Below, piece after piece: positions 30,289 through 44,900 of a stretch of 64,000 bases of DNA. A model generated the notes under the pieces. It saw only the letters and a list, made by a program, of their open reading frames with translations. It searched no databases and was not told the DNA's origin. Source of the stretch: Archilochus colubris (Eukaryota > Chordata > Aves > Apodiformes > Trochilidae). The stretch covers positions 1,055,676-1,119,675 of the forward strand of contig CM041104.1 of the NCBI GenBank assembly GCA_023079485.1, given 5' to 3'. The position numbers and the translations under genes are program-made. The stretch's first letter is position 1. The number at the start of each line of letters is the position of its first letter.

Positions 30289-31779
30289 TGAAGTGTGTTC
30301 TGCAGTGGAACTGACAAAGGAGTTTCTTTTGGTCTTTCTTGGGCTTCAGGAAAGTGTTTTATCTGCTAAAACTTCAATGCCAGTTATGTTTGTGTTACAG
30401 GGAAAAGCTGTGTGGGTGCAAAGATGGGCTAAGGGGTGCTAAGAGGTGACTGTGCAGCTGGGTGTCAGGGCACCATCTGTTGTCAGCCCTGAGCCAGAAG
30501 AGCTGCTGCCCACCACGGGGCAGCTCTGAGAGGCAGTGGCTGGGCACTGATGTAGATTTGTTATCTGGGGTTCCAGAAAGGCAATGCTATTAATGTCACT
30601 TGTCTCTAGCAGTGTTTGGGATGTCCTTAAAATGAGAGGTGCCTGTTGGGGTTGGGAGCACACCGGTGAGGAGCCTCTGTCCCCTCCATGGAGATGTCAC
30701 CAGCTCTGCATTTCCCCAGCTCAAAGTCCAAGTTTGCAGAGGCTGTGCTGACTGTTGCTGGGATTCAGTTTGTCTGCAGATGTCACAGCTGATTGAGTTT
30801 GGCTTGTCAGACACAGGAGCAGCAGAGGTTGGGTTGGTCTGGGACAAGCAGGGTCTCAGAAACCCAAGAAGTGTGAAGTGGAGCTTTGTCCTCAAGTACT
30901 GTTAAATCACAGGCATATCTGAAAACTGGGAACAGTGTTTGCTGAGACCTTCTGGGACAGCAATGTCCCTGCCCACAATCCCCAGGGTGTTTCATCTCCC
31001 GGCTGTCTGTTAATACTCTGCCAGACACATGGGTGGAGGAGGATGCTGAATGCACAAAGCTCCTGGCCTTGGAGGAGCTGCTTTGGTGGGGAAGGAGCCA
31101 CCTCCAACTGCAGGGGCTGGGACAGCTAGAGAGATGGCTGAAAACGGGGCAGGCTGAGATTTGCTTGCAAAAGCCAGACTCTCCTCCCACAAGTATTTAG
31201 TTAATAACGTGCAATGCCCATTATGTGGTTAGGTTGCTGGAGAGCACTAGAGAAACCTTGCCACAGCAAATGGTGGTTTGCACCTCCCTGCACTAAGGAG
31301 CTGGTGAGTGAGATAGGGGGAGGAGCAGGGAACCAGCATTAGGATGAGAATGTAGGACACATCCCTCGTAGGTGACTTCCCCTGAGCTGAACAGTGCAGC
31401 ACTCAGCATGCTGTCTCCCAAACCAACAGATGTCCAGGTTAGAGCAGGGCAGAGGGTGGATTTTTCAGGTCTGGCACATGTGCCAAGCTGAGAGGGAGAT
31501 GCAGGTGTCATAGCAGGGGCAGAAGTAATTTGCACAGCCCTGAAGCACTGTGTCCAGCCCAGAATGAAACAACCTCTTCCATTTCCAGTTGTTTTACCTG
31601 GTGTTTTTTAGATAAACCTCTGATGGAAGTGTAGGGAGAAAAAACCGAAGTGTTTCAGACAGTTTTATTTCAAGTAATGTCCGTACAAACCACTCCTCCC
31701 CACTCTGTGTATTGCAACCAAAATCGCCAGATGGGAGCTGTTGGTGAGCACCAGGCTTGCCCCAGGCCTGGCTGGTTCT

Positions 31780-32900
31780 GTGGCTCCGGTTCAGGCTCTG
31801 CCTGCACCCACCCGGCTCCACGGCAGCCTCAGCCCATCCTGACACACACCGGGGAGCGGCTGCGGGGCCGGGACAGCTCCACTCCCGACACCGACCCGAA
31901 CCTCTGCTGAGAGGCCGCGCCGCCCTGGCGCTGGCAGAACACACCAGGTCACGGTGTCTCTTGCTGCTGGGGTCTCAGTGGGTGCTGTGGTCACTGCTCA
32001 GGTCACGGGTGGAATGTTGGCGTGAGCCCCCCCGCAGAGCTGAGCGAGCGGGACGTGACACCAAGTACTGCAGGTCCCCTGGGAAACTTCTGCCTCTGGA
32101 GACAGGAGGGGGAAATCCCCGATCCCGGAGGCTCAGACCCAGCCTGTGGGGCACACCCGAGGGGAGCTCAGCCTGGCTGGAGCCCGGCCCGGCCCTTCCC
32201 TCCGCACCGCACCGGACCCCTCGGGCCTCCCCTGGCTGCTCCCTCCTGCGTTCGGCCTGTGGGGAAGCGCCCGCAGCCGGGCCAGGACCGCCTTTGGGCC
32301 CGGGGCTTTGGGCTTCCCATCGCTTCCTCCGGACCCGCAGTGCCCGGCCCGGCCCCTCGTGGTCCCGCCGCGGGGAGGAGCCGCGGTCCCGCCCCAGCCC
32401 GGCCCGGCCCCTTCCGGCGCTCGGCAGCGATGGCGATGGCGGTGCCGGCAGAGGGGCGGGGAGGCCGACAGCGGGCCCTGGCCGCCGGTTCGCCCGTGGA
32501 CTACATGAGCATCACCAGCTTCCCCCGGCTGCCCGAGGAGGAGGCGGGCGGCCCGGCCGAGGGCGGCCTCCGCTCCCGGAAGGAGGAGGACGCGTTCCTG
32601 GGCGAGCAGGACACGGGTGAGGGGCGGCGGCCGAGCTCCCCCGCGGCCCCGCATGCCCCCGGCCCCCGCACACCGCCGGTCCCTGCTCTGCCCGCAGCCT
32701 GGGTACGGGTTCCCCTCCGCCCGCAGACCCCGCTGGCTCCTCCAGACCGCCCTGCTCGGCCGGGACCAGGGGCTCCCCTATCCCCGGCTCCTCCGGGGCT
32801 CGCCGGCCTCCCACGTCCTCGTGTTCCCCGGCCCCTGGGTCGCCCCGCGAGGCCGTGCCGGGAGCCGCGGGCACGGAAGGTGACCAGAGGCACCAGGGTT
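31780..32900 (+). promoter_or_regulatory. GGT7: CpG island promoter of GGT7
   Basis: A 1.1-kb CpG-rich block centred on the first GGT7 exon, with an ETS-type CCTTCCGG about 20 bp before the ATG and no TATA box. Long open frames through it on both strands reflect its base composition. Confidence 0.75.
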
Positions 32901-35900
32901 GCACGGAGATGGCCATCCCTCCTTCCAGGGGCGGCTGTAATAAAGTCAGGGGGTCCTTTGATCCGTGAGAAAACCCTTTGCCTGTTTTTCATTCTCCATA
33001 GTTGAGAGAAGCCTATTTCCTCCTCTCTGTCCTGTTTCTGCAGGCGGCGTTGCCCTCCATCCCCGCAGCCGCTCCGGAGCCCCACGGGCTGTGTCCCCCG
33101 GAGGGCTCCGTGTTCCCCTCCCTCTGCCCGGGGAAGGGGCAGTGCCATAGCCCTGGCTGCTCCCGGGTTAAGACCCCTGCGGGCAGGTTTGGGGGAGCAG
33201 CTCTTCCAAAAGCCTTTCATCTGGCAGGCAGAGCATGAGCAGAGTTCGGTGCCATTCTGGTTGTGGCAGGTGTTGGGGTCTTGGTCCCCTGGGTGTCTGT
33301 GTGTGGGGGGCTGCAGGACCTGCTGCTCTTTGGCCACCTGGAAACTCAGCCTCATCCAACGCTGCCTGCGTGTTGCAAAAGCTGGTTGTGCATCACTGTG
33401 CCATGTTACCTGCCAGACTGGCAGGGAAGGAACCCAGACCCTTGGTATCTATGACCCGGAAGATCTCATTAAAAGGAGGAAAACCCTGTTGTGTGGTTGG
33501 TGCTGGGGAGAGACCCTCAAAGGACTGAATCGTCCCATGTTTCAGCAGTTGCCAGGGCCTGTGGGCAGCTCCAGTCTCTGCTGTCCACACCAGAGCTCAG
33601 GCGGCCCTGGCTCCCCAAAGCACTGCTTCCCCCTGGAAGAAAGGTCTCCTTCACAGCCCCTGGAGAAGCCAAGTAGTGTTTGGTGGCTTCTCTTTCAGGC
33701 GTGGACATTGGTGGTGGGAGAGGTGCCTGTGTGTTGGCCTTGCAGGCTGTTTCTTGCCCTCTGTGTTCCTGACTGACCCCTCCCATCCCCAGACCACAGC
33801 CCTGCTGTCCCTGTGCAGCACCAATGGTCACAGACACCGAGTGACTTGCCCAAGGCCATGTGTCAGTGAACAACAGAACTTCCCTGGAAGGCTTTGAGCC
33901 ATCATTCCCATGGTTGCTTCCTGGATGTTCACATCCCATCATACTGGGCTGGCCCATCACCAGCAGAGCAGTGGGTGGGGTCCTGGAGGGGTCACTCAGA
34001 GGATCCCAGCTCACTCCTTGCTGTTTCCCCACTGATGGGGCTGGTGCCTCGCTGTGAGGGTGCCAGGGACTGTATGTGACATCCCTACCCAGTGGCATCC
34101 CCTGGCAGACCAGTCATGGCCCCCCCATCCAAGCCTTACACCCTGCAGCTCTATCTGGCTCAGACCAGATGCACTGGTGAGGGGCTCAGAGGCACAGGCT
34201 GGGAGAGCTGAGCCTAAATCACCAAAGTGACAATGACTTTAAATTGACTCTAGGGGGATTCCCTGGTTTTAGGGGAGGTTTACTCCTGGTTGCAGCATCA
34301 CTGACAAAAAAACTTCAGTCCCTGCCTGGCCCCAGGAGAGCTGCACCCGGGAGTCATTTTTAATGTCATGGCAAAAATAAGGCTGGTTGTCCCCACGGAG
34401 GTGCTGCCTGCCAGAGTAGAGAGAGGCATGGGGGATGCAGGGTTTCCTGCTTGCTCCCTTATCCCTTAGCCCAAACCTGGGAAACATCCCCTGGGTGGAG
34501 GGACAAGCTTCTTGTCTTTTCCATGGGTGCTCTTCTTCCCACCATGGATGTGGGGGTACTGCAGCCCCCAAAAATATTCATCCAAGAGATGAATGATGAT
34601 GCCCTGAGCTGTTTGGTCCTGTTCAGTGCTTGTCAGGGATAAGCACATCCCCATGGCTGCACCAGCAGCTCCGTGTGCCCAACAGAGCTCCTCACTCCCA
34701 GCAGCTGATGCAAGCAGACTCAAGGCACCTTTCAGAAAAGAGACCTTTTCATCTGCCAGATGCCCAGCAAAACTTACTCCCATTGTGTTTGCCATCCCAG
34801 AGCTGGGTGTTCAGCGAGCAGCTTGATTTCATCATCTGGAGGAAGCAAGAAATTAAAGCAGAGCAGGTGGACGCCCTCGGTTTGCAGGTTTGCTCTTCCC
34901 TGCCCCCGCTTTGCCAGGCTTCTGTTTGGTATTTCAGGTATTTCCCATGCCCAGGTTTTGCTTTGCCTCTGTCCTTAAGCATAAGTCCAAACAATACCAC
35001 TGGATTTTAATGTAATATCTTCATATCCTCTTGTTCAGTCCTGCTGTGTTTGACAGACCTGTTTGCAAGTCAGTCCTGTGTTAGTAACCCATCCAAACGG
35101 AGCAGTAGCTGGGCCTGTCACTGAATACTGATGAATGGACTGAAATGGAGCAAAATTCAGGGTTTTTTTAACCCCTCTTAATCTCCAGGGAAGTCAGTTT
35201 GGAATAACTAGAGCTGAAGGATGGGATCAGTAAAATTACCTAATGCAGCATCTGAGCCAGAAAATCCTTTGAGAGCTGGGATCAATAGGGAAGGCAATTG
35301 CTTCACTGGAAGGGGCACTGTGTAACCTTAGTGCTGGGTAAACACTGCAAGAAGAGCCCCGTGTTGCTCAATAACTAACACTTCTTTTCTCCCTGCTGCC
35401 CACAAAGACCCAGACTCCTTCCTGAAGTCTGCGCGTCTCCAGCGCCTGCCCTCCTCCTCGTCAGAGATGGGCAGCCAGGACGTGTCCCCTCTCCAGGAGA
35501 CCAGCAAGGACCCTTTCTCTGGGGACTGCAGCTTCCGTCAGGATGGGCTGACTGTCATCATCACTGCCTGCCTCACCTTCGCCATGGGCGTCACCGTGGC
35601 CCTGATCATGCAGATCTATTTTGGGGATCCTCAGGTAAGACAAAGCAGTGGCTTTGCAGTTTGCCTTCGGGTCTGAAAATGGGAGGAGCACCTTAACTTT
35701 CCTCTTTATTTAGCAGGATGAGTGCTGGTGAGCCCTGGCCTGTGTCAGCGAGACCCAGGGTGCTGAGTCTCCCCAAGATTCCACCCAAAATTGTCTCAAA
35801 AATGTCTTCCTGCAGCTGGGGGTTGTGCTGGGAGGGGTGAGCTGGGCTCCCAGTGCTGGCTCAGAGGGGCAGCTGTGCCAGGCAGCTCCAGTGGTGCTGC

Positions 35901-38900
35901 CAGGGGGCACTGGGCAGCCCTGCTGCTCTGCCTCCAGCTGTGGGCTTAGCCAGATGTGAATGCTTTCAGAAAGCAATTCTCAGCTAAGCAGCAGTTATCT
36001 TTCATACATCTCCACTTGGAGAGAGTTTCATGCATCTGTATGCCCACGCTCAGCTCTGGAAGGATCCATTCAGGACCTATCAGGGGAATAGCTGAAAACA
36101 GAGCTGAACCTCCCACTAGCCTGTCCCACAGCCCAGTACTAGATTGCAGAGGAAAAGCAGCATGGCCAGGGGGCCATCCCTTCCTGCAGAACATCTGCCA
36201 AGTACTGCAGCCCAAGAAGGGCCAAGGGCAGCCAGCAGTCACCACTGTCTTCACATGCTGTGCAGGAGAGCAGAGCTACCTGCTAGTCCATGTGGAAAAC
36301 ATTTGCTTTTTTAAAATTTATTGCTGTCTCACTGGCATATCAAACCACTGGGGTGGGGATGGGGTGAGGTGGCTGGCAGGGTGTAGCTGGAGGGAGCCTG
36401 ACTGTGCAACGTGGCTCCTTCGGTGGCCCCACTGGAAGGGTTAATTCTGCTCACCAACCTACTGTGCTCCTTCCACAGCCCTTTGCACTTCCCAAGGCCA
36501 CCCTGGCTCATGGTGACATGCTGCAATTTGTGCCATGGGATCAAAAAGAACCTTCCAAAACCTCCTGTAGCTGCAGTAGCACTAGTGCTAGCACTAGGGA
36601 AGGATGGGGATGATCTGTGGTACTGGGGGGCTGCCATGTTCTTAGCAGCTGTATTCCCATTTCCAGTGACATCACATCATCCCCCAGTGCTCCTGAGGAT
36701 TAGTCCCACCCTGCTCTGGGGTGGTGGAGGACAGGGTGAGATGTGGCCCACCAGCTTATAATGTCTGCTGGGGAAAGCTGGCTGAGCTGATGGCCACCAT
36801 TACCTGAAGAGCTGCCACACCTGCCCTGGTGCAGGGGTGTGCCAAGGGACATTTCACTCCCACATGCATTAGGAAGCACTTGAAAATGCAGCCACAGCTT
36901 TGGTGTTGGCCTCGGGCTTCAGTTCCCCCAGAGCTGAGTGAGGCTGTGGGCAGCTCTGTCAGGTTCTCCTCTCTGGCAGATCTTCCAGCGCGGTGCCGTG
37001 GTGACGGACGCTGCCCGCTGCACGGCCCTGGGCACAGAGGTGCTCAACAAACAGGGCTCCTCTGTGGATGCAGCCATTGCCTCTGCCCTCTGTGCAGGAA
37101 TTGTCAACCCCCACACCTCAGGGATTGGTGGGTAAGTGTCTGTTTCTCACCCCCATGCTGTGCTCCTCAAGCGGGTGGTACCCAAGCCTGGGTCCCAGAG
37201 GGTGGTACCAGCTCTCTGATCTGTCCATGTCAGCATGGGGACAGGGACCCTTCCTGTGTGCTGAGCTAGCAGTGAGGGACAGAGACCCTCAGGGAAAAGC
37301 TGGATCTGCCATAGTGGCTGCTGGGAAAGTCCAAGCCTCAGACCTGAGAAGGTTTAAAAAGTGACCACATGTGGTGGTGACCACCACCAAGCTGAGCCCA
37401 TCTGTGAGTGCTCCAGGAGCTTGCAGCACCCCCAGCTCAGCACCAGGGCTACGAGACTGAGTTCTTCTCTCCATGAGCTCTGCTCCTGCTCTGACAGGAG
37501 GCTGAGGCCCCAGCCCAGCTCTGGGCAGCAAGGGGTGGCCTGCCAGCCCCCATCCCCCTGGTGGCATCCATGGTCCCTGGTGCTCTTGGCTCTGCAGGAG
37601 GTCTGGGGAGTGTTTCATAAAACCTTGCCACCTGATAGCTTCTCCAGGCTGCCCTGCGGGTTTCTATTGTAAGCAAAGCCCCTGTTTTGTTGCAGACCTG
37701 CTCGGATTATAAAGACAATCCCAGATAGTCCCAGCCTGGCAGTGGAACAGAGGCAGTGGCCCTCTGGCCAGGCTGGCAGGGATCCATCCAGCCTCACCTC
37801 AGGCTCAGCACAGGGCTGCCCATCTTCTGGGCTCCATCATCCTGAGCTGCTCCCCAGGGAAAGGCAGCAGCATCCCCCATGCCACGGGTCAACCTTGGAG
37901 CACTGCTGGGGCTGGTGACCTGCTGCAGTGGCCCAGTTGTGGTGGGGCTGGCCCCAGCCCCAGTGGCACCTGAAGTCCTCATTTGGGCTTCATGTCAGAG
38001 ATTGCTGCAGGGACAAGCAGTGTCCTGCCATGAGCCCATCTCCCTGCAGGGCTGGGGTGATGCAGGGACAAGCAGTGTCCTGCCATGAGCCCATCTCCCT
38101 GCAGGGGTGGGGTGATGCTGGTCCATGACATCCGCAAGAACAGGAGCTGGGTGATCGACTTCCGTGAGGTGGCTCCCCTGGGCATCCCACTGGAGGAGGA
38201 CCTGCAGAAGGACACCAAGGTGAGGATGCTCAGCAGAGCCCTCCGGGGCTGTGGCTGGCTGATGGCTCCAGCTCTCCTCTCCCCACAGCTCTCAGGCTGT
38301 GGGGGAGATCCCTGGCCCTACAAACATGGAGAGTTCAGGAAAAATGTTTGTTTGGCAACACCAAAATACCTGAAGCTTGCAGGGCTTGGGGAGTGATGAG
38401 GGATGGCCCTCCAGCAAGGGGGAGTAGGAGAGCAGGAGTCCTGGGAAGGACCACAATCCATGTCCTTTTGCTGAGTTAATTCTTGTGAAAAAAACTGTAT
38501 TGAGACCAGCCTCTTTACTTCCAAAAACTTTTATTCCCTAATTGATATTATTACTACAGACCTCTTCCTCTCTCCTAAAGACATGCAGGAGCTTCCCAAG
38601 TGAATGTGACTTGGATCTCCTTGACTTGTAATCAGAGACCATGTCCTCACAGGAAGGAGACTACTCTTCCATTTTGTCCTTCCTATTTTACAGCCTGGAT
38701 TGCTCGTGGGGGTGCCAGGCATGATTCAAGGGATGCACCAGGCACATCAGCTACACGGGAGGTAAGGCACGGGCAGTCTGTCCTCATGCTGCACAGGCAG
38801 TCCCCACACAACCCCTCCCCATCAGACCACCAGTTAAAACCATTAGCTAAGGGGTGCTGGGAGGATTGTATTGAGAAATATGTTAATATTTTGGTACTTC

Positions 38901-41900
38901 AGAAGAAAGAATTCAGCTTTGTCAGCTTTTCTGCGAGGCAAGATTTTGGCTAACAAGAGGATCAATGTTCTCTTAGAAACAGGCACAGAGCATTTTCATG
39001 CATGTCTGTTTCTTTTCATTCTCTATTTAGCTGGACCCTAGGAAGTGTCCTTCATGCCCTGTTGGGACAGTGAGAGAGGGAGCTGAATGACTTGCTCAAG
39101 TCTTGGCCATGGCTTGAGATTTTGTTCCAGAGATGACCCTCTCCCTGTCCTTGCACGGACATTCCTCTCTGGTGCACATCATGGAGCACTGAGATGTTCC
39201 TGCCAAAGAGAAACAGCCCACTGAAGGCTCAGTGTTTCTTTTGGTACTGTCTTGGTCTTTTAGGAGCCCCCTTACCCTGGAGTTGATCCCCACACTTGCT
39301 CCCCACCTCCCTGCTCTGCTGAACCCCTCCAAGGAATGTTTCTCCTTGTCCTTTCTCCTTTGGCAGACTCCCATGGTCCAAGCTATTGGGCCTCGTGGCC
39401 ATGGTGGCCGAGGAGGGGTTTAATGTCACACAGGATTTGGGTGAGTTTCTGATGGGGTGCCCAGGGGGGCTTCTTAGCATGGAGGAGCACACTGGCCACT
39501 GCAGTTTATGTGAGGCAGCTGGGAATGGAGATGGTTGTTCCTGGGAAATGAGGGCTCCTGGGGCCTGGACAGGGTGGTGATGGGGGATGAGCAAAGTGTG
39601 AACCATGATCTGCAAGTGGGAAGTGTGGTGACAGCAGAACTGGAGCCCTTTCCCAGGGCCAGGTCAGAGCAGCCCATGCTGGGCAGTTTCCTGGGGATCC
39701 AGGGCAGAGTTCTGGGGTGTCTGGAGGTTCCCTTCCCAGCTCTGATGGGTGTGTGCAGCCTTTTCTGCATGGCCTTCCCCTTCTCACCTGCAGCCAAAGC
39801 CATACATGAGCTGAAGGACCTGAACCACTCTGAAAAATTTCGGGATCTCTTCCTGCCAGCCGGGCAGCCCCTGCTCCCTGGCATGTTCCTCAGGCGCCCG
39901 GACCTGGCCACCATCCTGGAGCTGGTGGCAGCAGAAGGGACATCAGCTTTCTACAGTGGGAACCTGACTCAGGAGATGATCTCTGAGGTGAGCCACATCT
40001 GTCACTTCTCTTGCACAGTCTGGGCTGAAGGTGCCACCTGTCATGTCCCCTGCTTCAGGTGACAACCTGGAGATAAGCCATGGCCACGTGTCAGCACAAT
40101 GATGGGGACAAATGCGTGGAGGTTAATTTTTCTTTCCTGTCACTGCCATGGTGTGTGTGACACCAGGTCACTTCCACAGCCTACAGGAGTGAAACCTCCA
40201 TTTCCTCCATGACCAGGGCAGAATGATTTTTCAAAGACAAGTATATCTCAATTTCAAGACCCCCTCTGGGCTGTGTTTGTATTAGTGACAACCCCTTTTT
40301 CTTCATAATGAGAGGTGCCCCACTGTGGAGAAGCAAAGTTTTGTTGTTGATGGGACTTTAAGATGGAGACTGCAGGAGGACAGTTTAAAAATCAAACTGT
40401 GAGCTTTGTGAGCAGAGGATCAGGCAGGCTTGGTCCCACTTGTGGTTATCTTAGTTTAACTCCTGTTATTAGAGGTGCTCTGGAAAAAATAGCAACAACA
40501 AAGTAATTATTCTGGTAAGAACCCCAAACCTTTTATACCTGTGGCACTGTGGTCAGGGTGGTTGGTGGCACCAGTTTGCTCTGCCACCATGGTTCAAGTG
40601 ATGGCACCTTCAGCATGTCACCACTAACCTGGAGTGGGCTGATTCAGCTCAAGCCAGAGACATTTATGAGCTCTGTGTTTGGAAATCTTCTCCTCTTTCT
40701 CACCTGGACCACAGCAGAAGTGGAGACCAAGGAGCAACAAAAGCCCCAAGCCTGTGGTGGATCTCCACAGCTAAGCCCTGCTTTGTCCCCCCTTTCCCCT
40801 GACCTAAGGGGAACAATGGGGAAGCACAAATCCTCTGTGGAGGAAGGCCCAGAGCTGCAAAACCAAAGCCCTTGGCAAGCTCTGGGACCAAGTGTGCAAT
40901 TTCTGCTCCAGCTGCAGAGCAGAGCAAGGTGCTGGCTTCTCACAGTGCTTAATGTTCCAGCAAAGGGAGGGCATTCATGTGGTGAAACCAAGTAAAGCTC
41001 CAAAACACCTGACCTCTTTGTTCCCATCCCACAGCAGGAATGCACAGGAGGAAAAACCAGGAGTACTCCCTGGGGAATTTGAGACAACGTGGCTGACCAG
41101 GGCTTCTCCCCTTTCCCTGCTCCTGCCCCACTCCCACTGCTTCTCCCAGGCTTCCTGCTCAGCTCCAGGGATCAGCTCTGGGCACAGGCACCTTCCTGTT
41201 CTTTCCAGCTGTTGGGTTCAGCCTGGCCTCTGGGAGAACTCTGGGAAGGGGTCAGGGATGCCAAGTAGGAACCTGGTTTGCAGCTTTGTTGGGGTTTGGT
41301 TTGCTGCCCTCACAGCTCCAATGGTTCATCCATTTCTGCCAGAGAAGGAGTTTTCTTGCCAAACTTAGCTGGCTAGTTTAGGAATTAGAGCATGCACAGG
41401 TTCCTTGTTCTTGCCCATTCTTGGATGGAAATCCAGAGGACTCAGCAGCAGCTCACCCCAGCAGAACCTCTCACCAGGCTTTGTAGCTTCTCCTGGGTAG
41501 AAAGCAGTATTTGACCCATGAGCAGAGTAGCACCAGTACACTGCCTGATATTACCTTCTTGAGAGGATTTTAGGGTCAAGGAGTGCAGTTACATTGGTCC
41601 TACCTCATCTTTGTCATGACTCAATCCCCTGCAGTGGAGGGAATTAGCCAACTTCACTGTGTCAATGAAAATTACCAAGCTGAGTAAATTGTACCTCGAG
41701 GAGAGTCTTACAGAAAGGCAAAGGCTACAGCAGACCCATTATCACCAGAAATAATTAATAAAATAGGGTGGGAATAAGTCTGCTGAAGATTTCTGGTGAT
41801 GGTGACCTGGTACACCCAGGTTCCCTCTGGTCTGGATCCAGGTATCTTTTATCCTGGCAGTATTCAAATGCTTCACAACCTTTAACATACAACAACCTTT

Positions 41901-44900
41901 AACATTAACAACCTTTGCCAGCCAGAGAGGGCTGGGGAGCAGTGCCAGTGCCCACCCTCACTGGCAGACAGAATGTCCTCAGAGCAATGGGGTGGATGAG
42001 CAGCAGAGCCTTCCAGTGACAGTGAAAGGTGAGCCAGGCCACCAAGACCATGAAAACAGCGATTTTCAGGGCTTCCTGAGGAGCCTGGCACTTGGCTTGG
42101 CAGCCTAGGTTGTGTTTATTTGGCAGTGTGTGGTTTGTGTCCACCTGGGCCAGCATGAGGAGCCCAACTTGCTCAGCTTGCACTGCTCTGTTCTGTGCAG
42201 GTCCACAGCTACGGAGGAGTCCTGGTGGAGGAAGATTTCAGCAATTACAGTGTCCTGGTGGAGAACCCCATCCACACAATCTATCGAGGTGAAAGCCTGA
42301 CCCAATTGCCATGCAACTCCAGTTAAAAGCTTGCTTCACCTGGCCAGAGGTGGTGATGGTATTTTCAACGAGAGCTGAAGTCAAAGCTGCACCCAGGCAT
42401 CTGCAGAAAGGCCTCCAGGGAGTTTCCTGCTGGTGCCTCCTGGCACTGATGCATCTTGGGCAGCTCTGGAGGTTTTCAGCACTTTGATATGGGCCTGGGT
42501 TTTCCTTTATAGTGACCAAGGGTATTTTGACAGTGTAGGAGTGTAAAGATGCAATGTGATCACCTGCTGATGCTGTGTCCAGGTAGAAGCTGGACAATAG
42601 GTTAGTGCCTACATATGAAGGCAGTTCCCAAAGTTGATCTTCTGGGGGGATAAGTTTGCTTTATGCAAAAGTTTCTAAAATCTCATTCTTTTCTGGAAAT
42701 CCCTGTATTTACTCTCCTGATAGCTGTAGTGTCACAAACCCATTTTACCTCCATTCTTCCATAGTGCAGTCCAGAAACCAAGCAGCCAACCAAAAAAACC
42801 TGAATTTCAGATGTAAAAAAAAAAAGCATCCCTATTTGGGCATCCTTCATCAAAAGGAACAGAAAGACACAACAGGACTGTTTTAGGAAATTATTTTCAA
42901 ATCATGTTGCTTTCCATTATTTAGCCTCAAATCTGGAAAGGTTTCCCTGCCCCTGGGGATGCTACTTATGGAAAAGTATTAGAGCTGAACAGTACCTGGC
43001 CAAAGTACTTGTGCCCTGGCACATGATGTGGGGTAATGGGTTCCAGATAAAGCACAGGAAGTTCCACCTCAACAAATGAGAAGAATTTCTTTACTGTAAG
43101 GGTTACAGAGCCTTGGAACTGGCTGCCCAGAGAGGTTGTGGAGTCTTCCTCTCTGGAGGCTTTCAAGACCTCTTTGGGTGCATTTCTGAGTGACCTGTCC
43201 TAGTTTTGTTCTTGCCCTGGCAGGGATGTTGGACCTGATGATCTTCAGAAGTCCCTTCCAACACCTGACATTCTGTGATTCTGTGAAAGCAGCTTCATTC
43301 CTCTCCTCTCCCCTTCACAGGTCATCTTGTTTTCAGTCCCCCACCTCCACACGTAGGTCCTGCTCTGATCACAGCACTGAACATCCTTGAGGGCTTTAAC
43401 ATCACAAGTCAAGGATCCAGGGGAAATATTTTGCACTGGATGGCAGAGGTAAGAGGAGGTTCAACATTTGGCTGAATTTCTTGTATTGCTGAAGAATAAT
43501 TTATTTATCCCTTGGTTGGACAAAAATGTTTTGATGGGTGATTCCCAGAGCAGAATGATCAAATAGAGGCTAAGGTGTAAATGTGAGCTCTGCTGCTGCT
43601 CCAGGTAGGTGCAGATGCTGGACCTCCTGCTCAGATGAGCCCTTTCTTGCTTAGCCAAAGCTTTTCTAGAAGGAAAAAATGTGGCTTTTACCCATTTCTT
43701 GTATGCAATCATCTCTTCAGAAAGTTTTCTCTATCTTTTATGCTCCAGTGGCCCTGGCTGTACCACAGCACTGTTAGGGCCCTGCAGGGAGAGTCAGCCA
43801 TGGGGTGTTGCAAGCAGAAACATACGTGTGGCAATGGCAAGGAAAAGTGACCCAAAAAAGTGACCCAACACTTTGTACTTTTTAAAACTTCTGGCATTTT
43901 AGCCAGCCTTGTGATCTCAGTGGTCCAGATCATGATTTGTCCAGTATTTAGGGCTGTACCCAAACCTTTCAGCTTCCCAGGAAGTCAAGCCAGTGCTATG
44001 TTCCCTGCTCTGTAACTGGAGTTATGTTCTTGGATGTTTAACAGGTCCACAGTGGGGCTTTATGAGCTGGGAATTTTAAGCAAAGATGTGACCACATCCT
44101 TGTAGCAGGGGGAATAGTGGTGCTTGGAAGGCCTCTCCTAAAAAATGCAAGAGCTGGAGGTGTTACACAGTGCTAGGGCTGTGCAGAGGTTAAGTCGTTT
44201 TTGAGCTCTCTTCAGGAAGCTTTAGACAAATCTGTGTTTGAACCAGGCCAAGAGTTTCACCCTTGGTTATCATGCCCCAGCTGAGGAGCAGCAACCTCCA
44301 GGCAAAGGGCAGTCACTGCAGAACGTCTGCAACCCTGAATTCCTGGGCTCACAGAGCTGAACACGTGGCTGAGCTTCAGGGGTAGATCAGCACCAGATTG
44401 TCCTGCCCTGGGACAACGCTGCTCAGGGTGTCCTTCACCTGTGCCTGTAGGGTAGATATTGACCCCTTGTTCAGCTCTTCCCTAGCCACCAAGCCTCCTG
44501 CACATCCTCTGTGTGCCATGGGGGTCAGGGAAGGCTTCTGCAGAAGCTGCTCATGATCTGTGCCATACATCAGGAGGTAAATGATGACTCTTCAGGGGAA
44601 GTTGTTGATGCATGGCACATATGGAAACAGAAGTCACATTTAACTATCTAGTATCTACAAACACTGCTGCATACTGTTGTCTCCTCCAGCACAGCTGCCA
44701 TGACAAATGGGTGCCCTTTGAGCCCCATGCCCATGTGTGGCAGTCTGGGTACTGAGATATTCCCAGGATCAAGCTTTTAAGCATTTTTCTTCATGGGCTT
44801 TAGCCAACATGCCAGGAACTGGATACCTCTTTTGGTGTGTAGTGCCAAAAGTTGTATTTCCAAGGTCACCTAAGTGTGCTTCTTTCTCTCTTTCTCTCTT

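Larger units (their letters stand above)
27591..31780. other. Intergenic region between RAB5IF and GGT7
   Basis: About 4.2 kb with two CR1 copies (separate entries). The remainder is unique-looking sequence in which I recognise no gene. Confidence 0.7.

Noticed and set aside
31757..33355. Long frames on both strands around GGT7 exon 1
   Set aside because: Only 32430-32616 on the plus strand matches GGT7; the rest is GC-driven open sequence.
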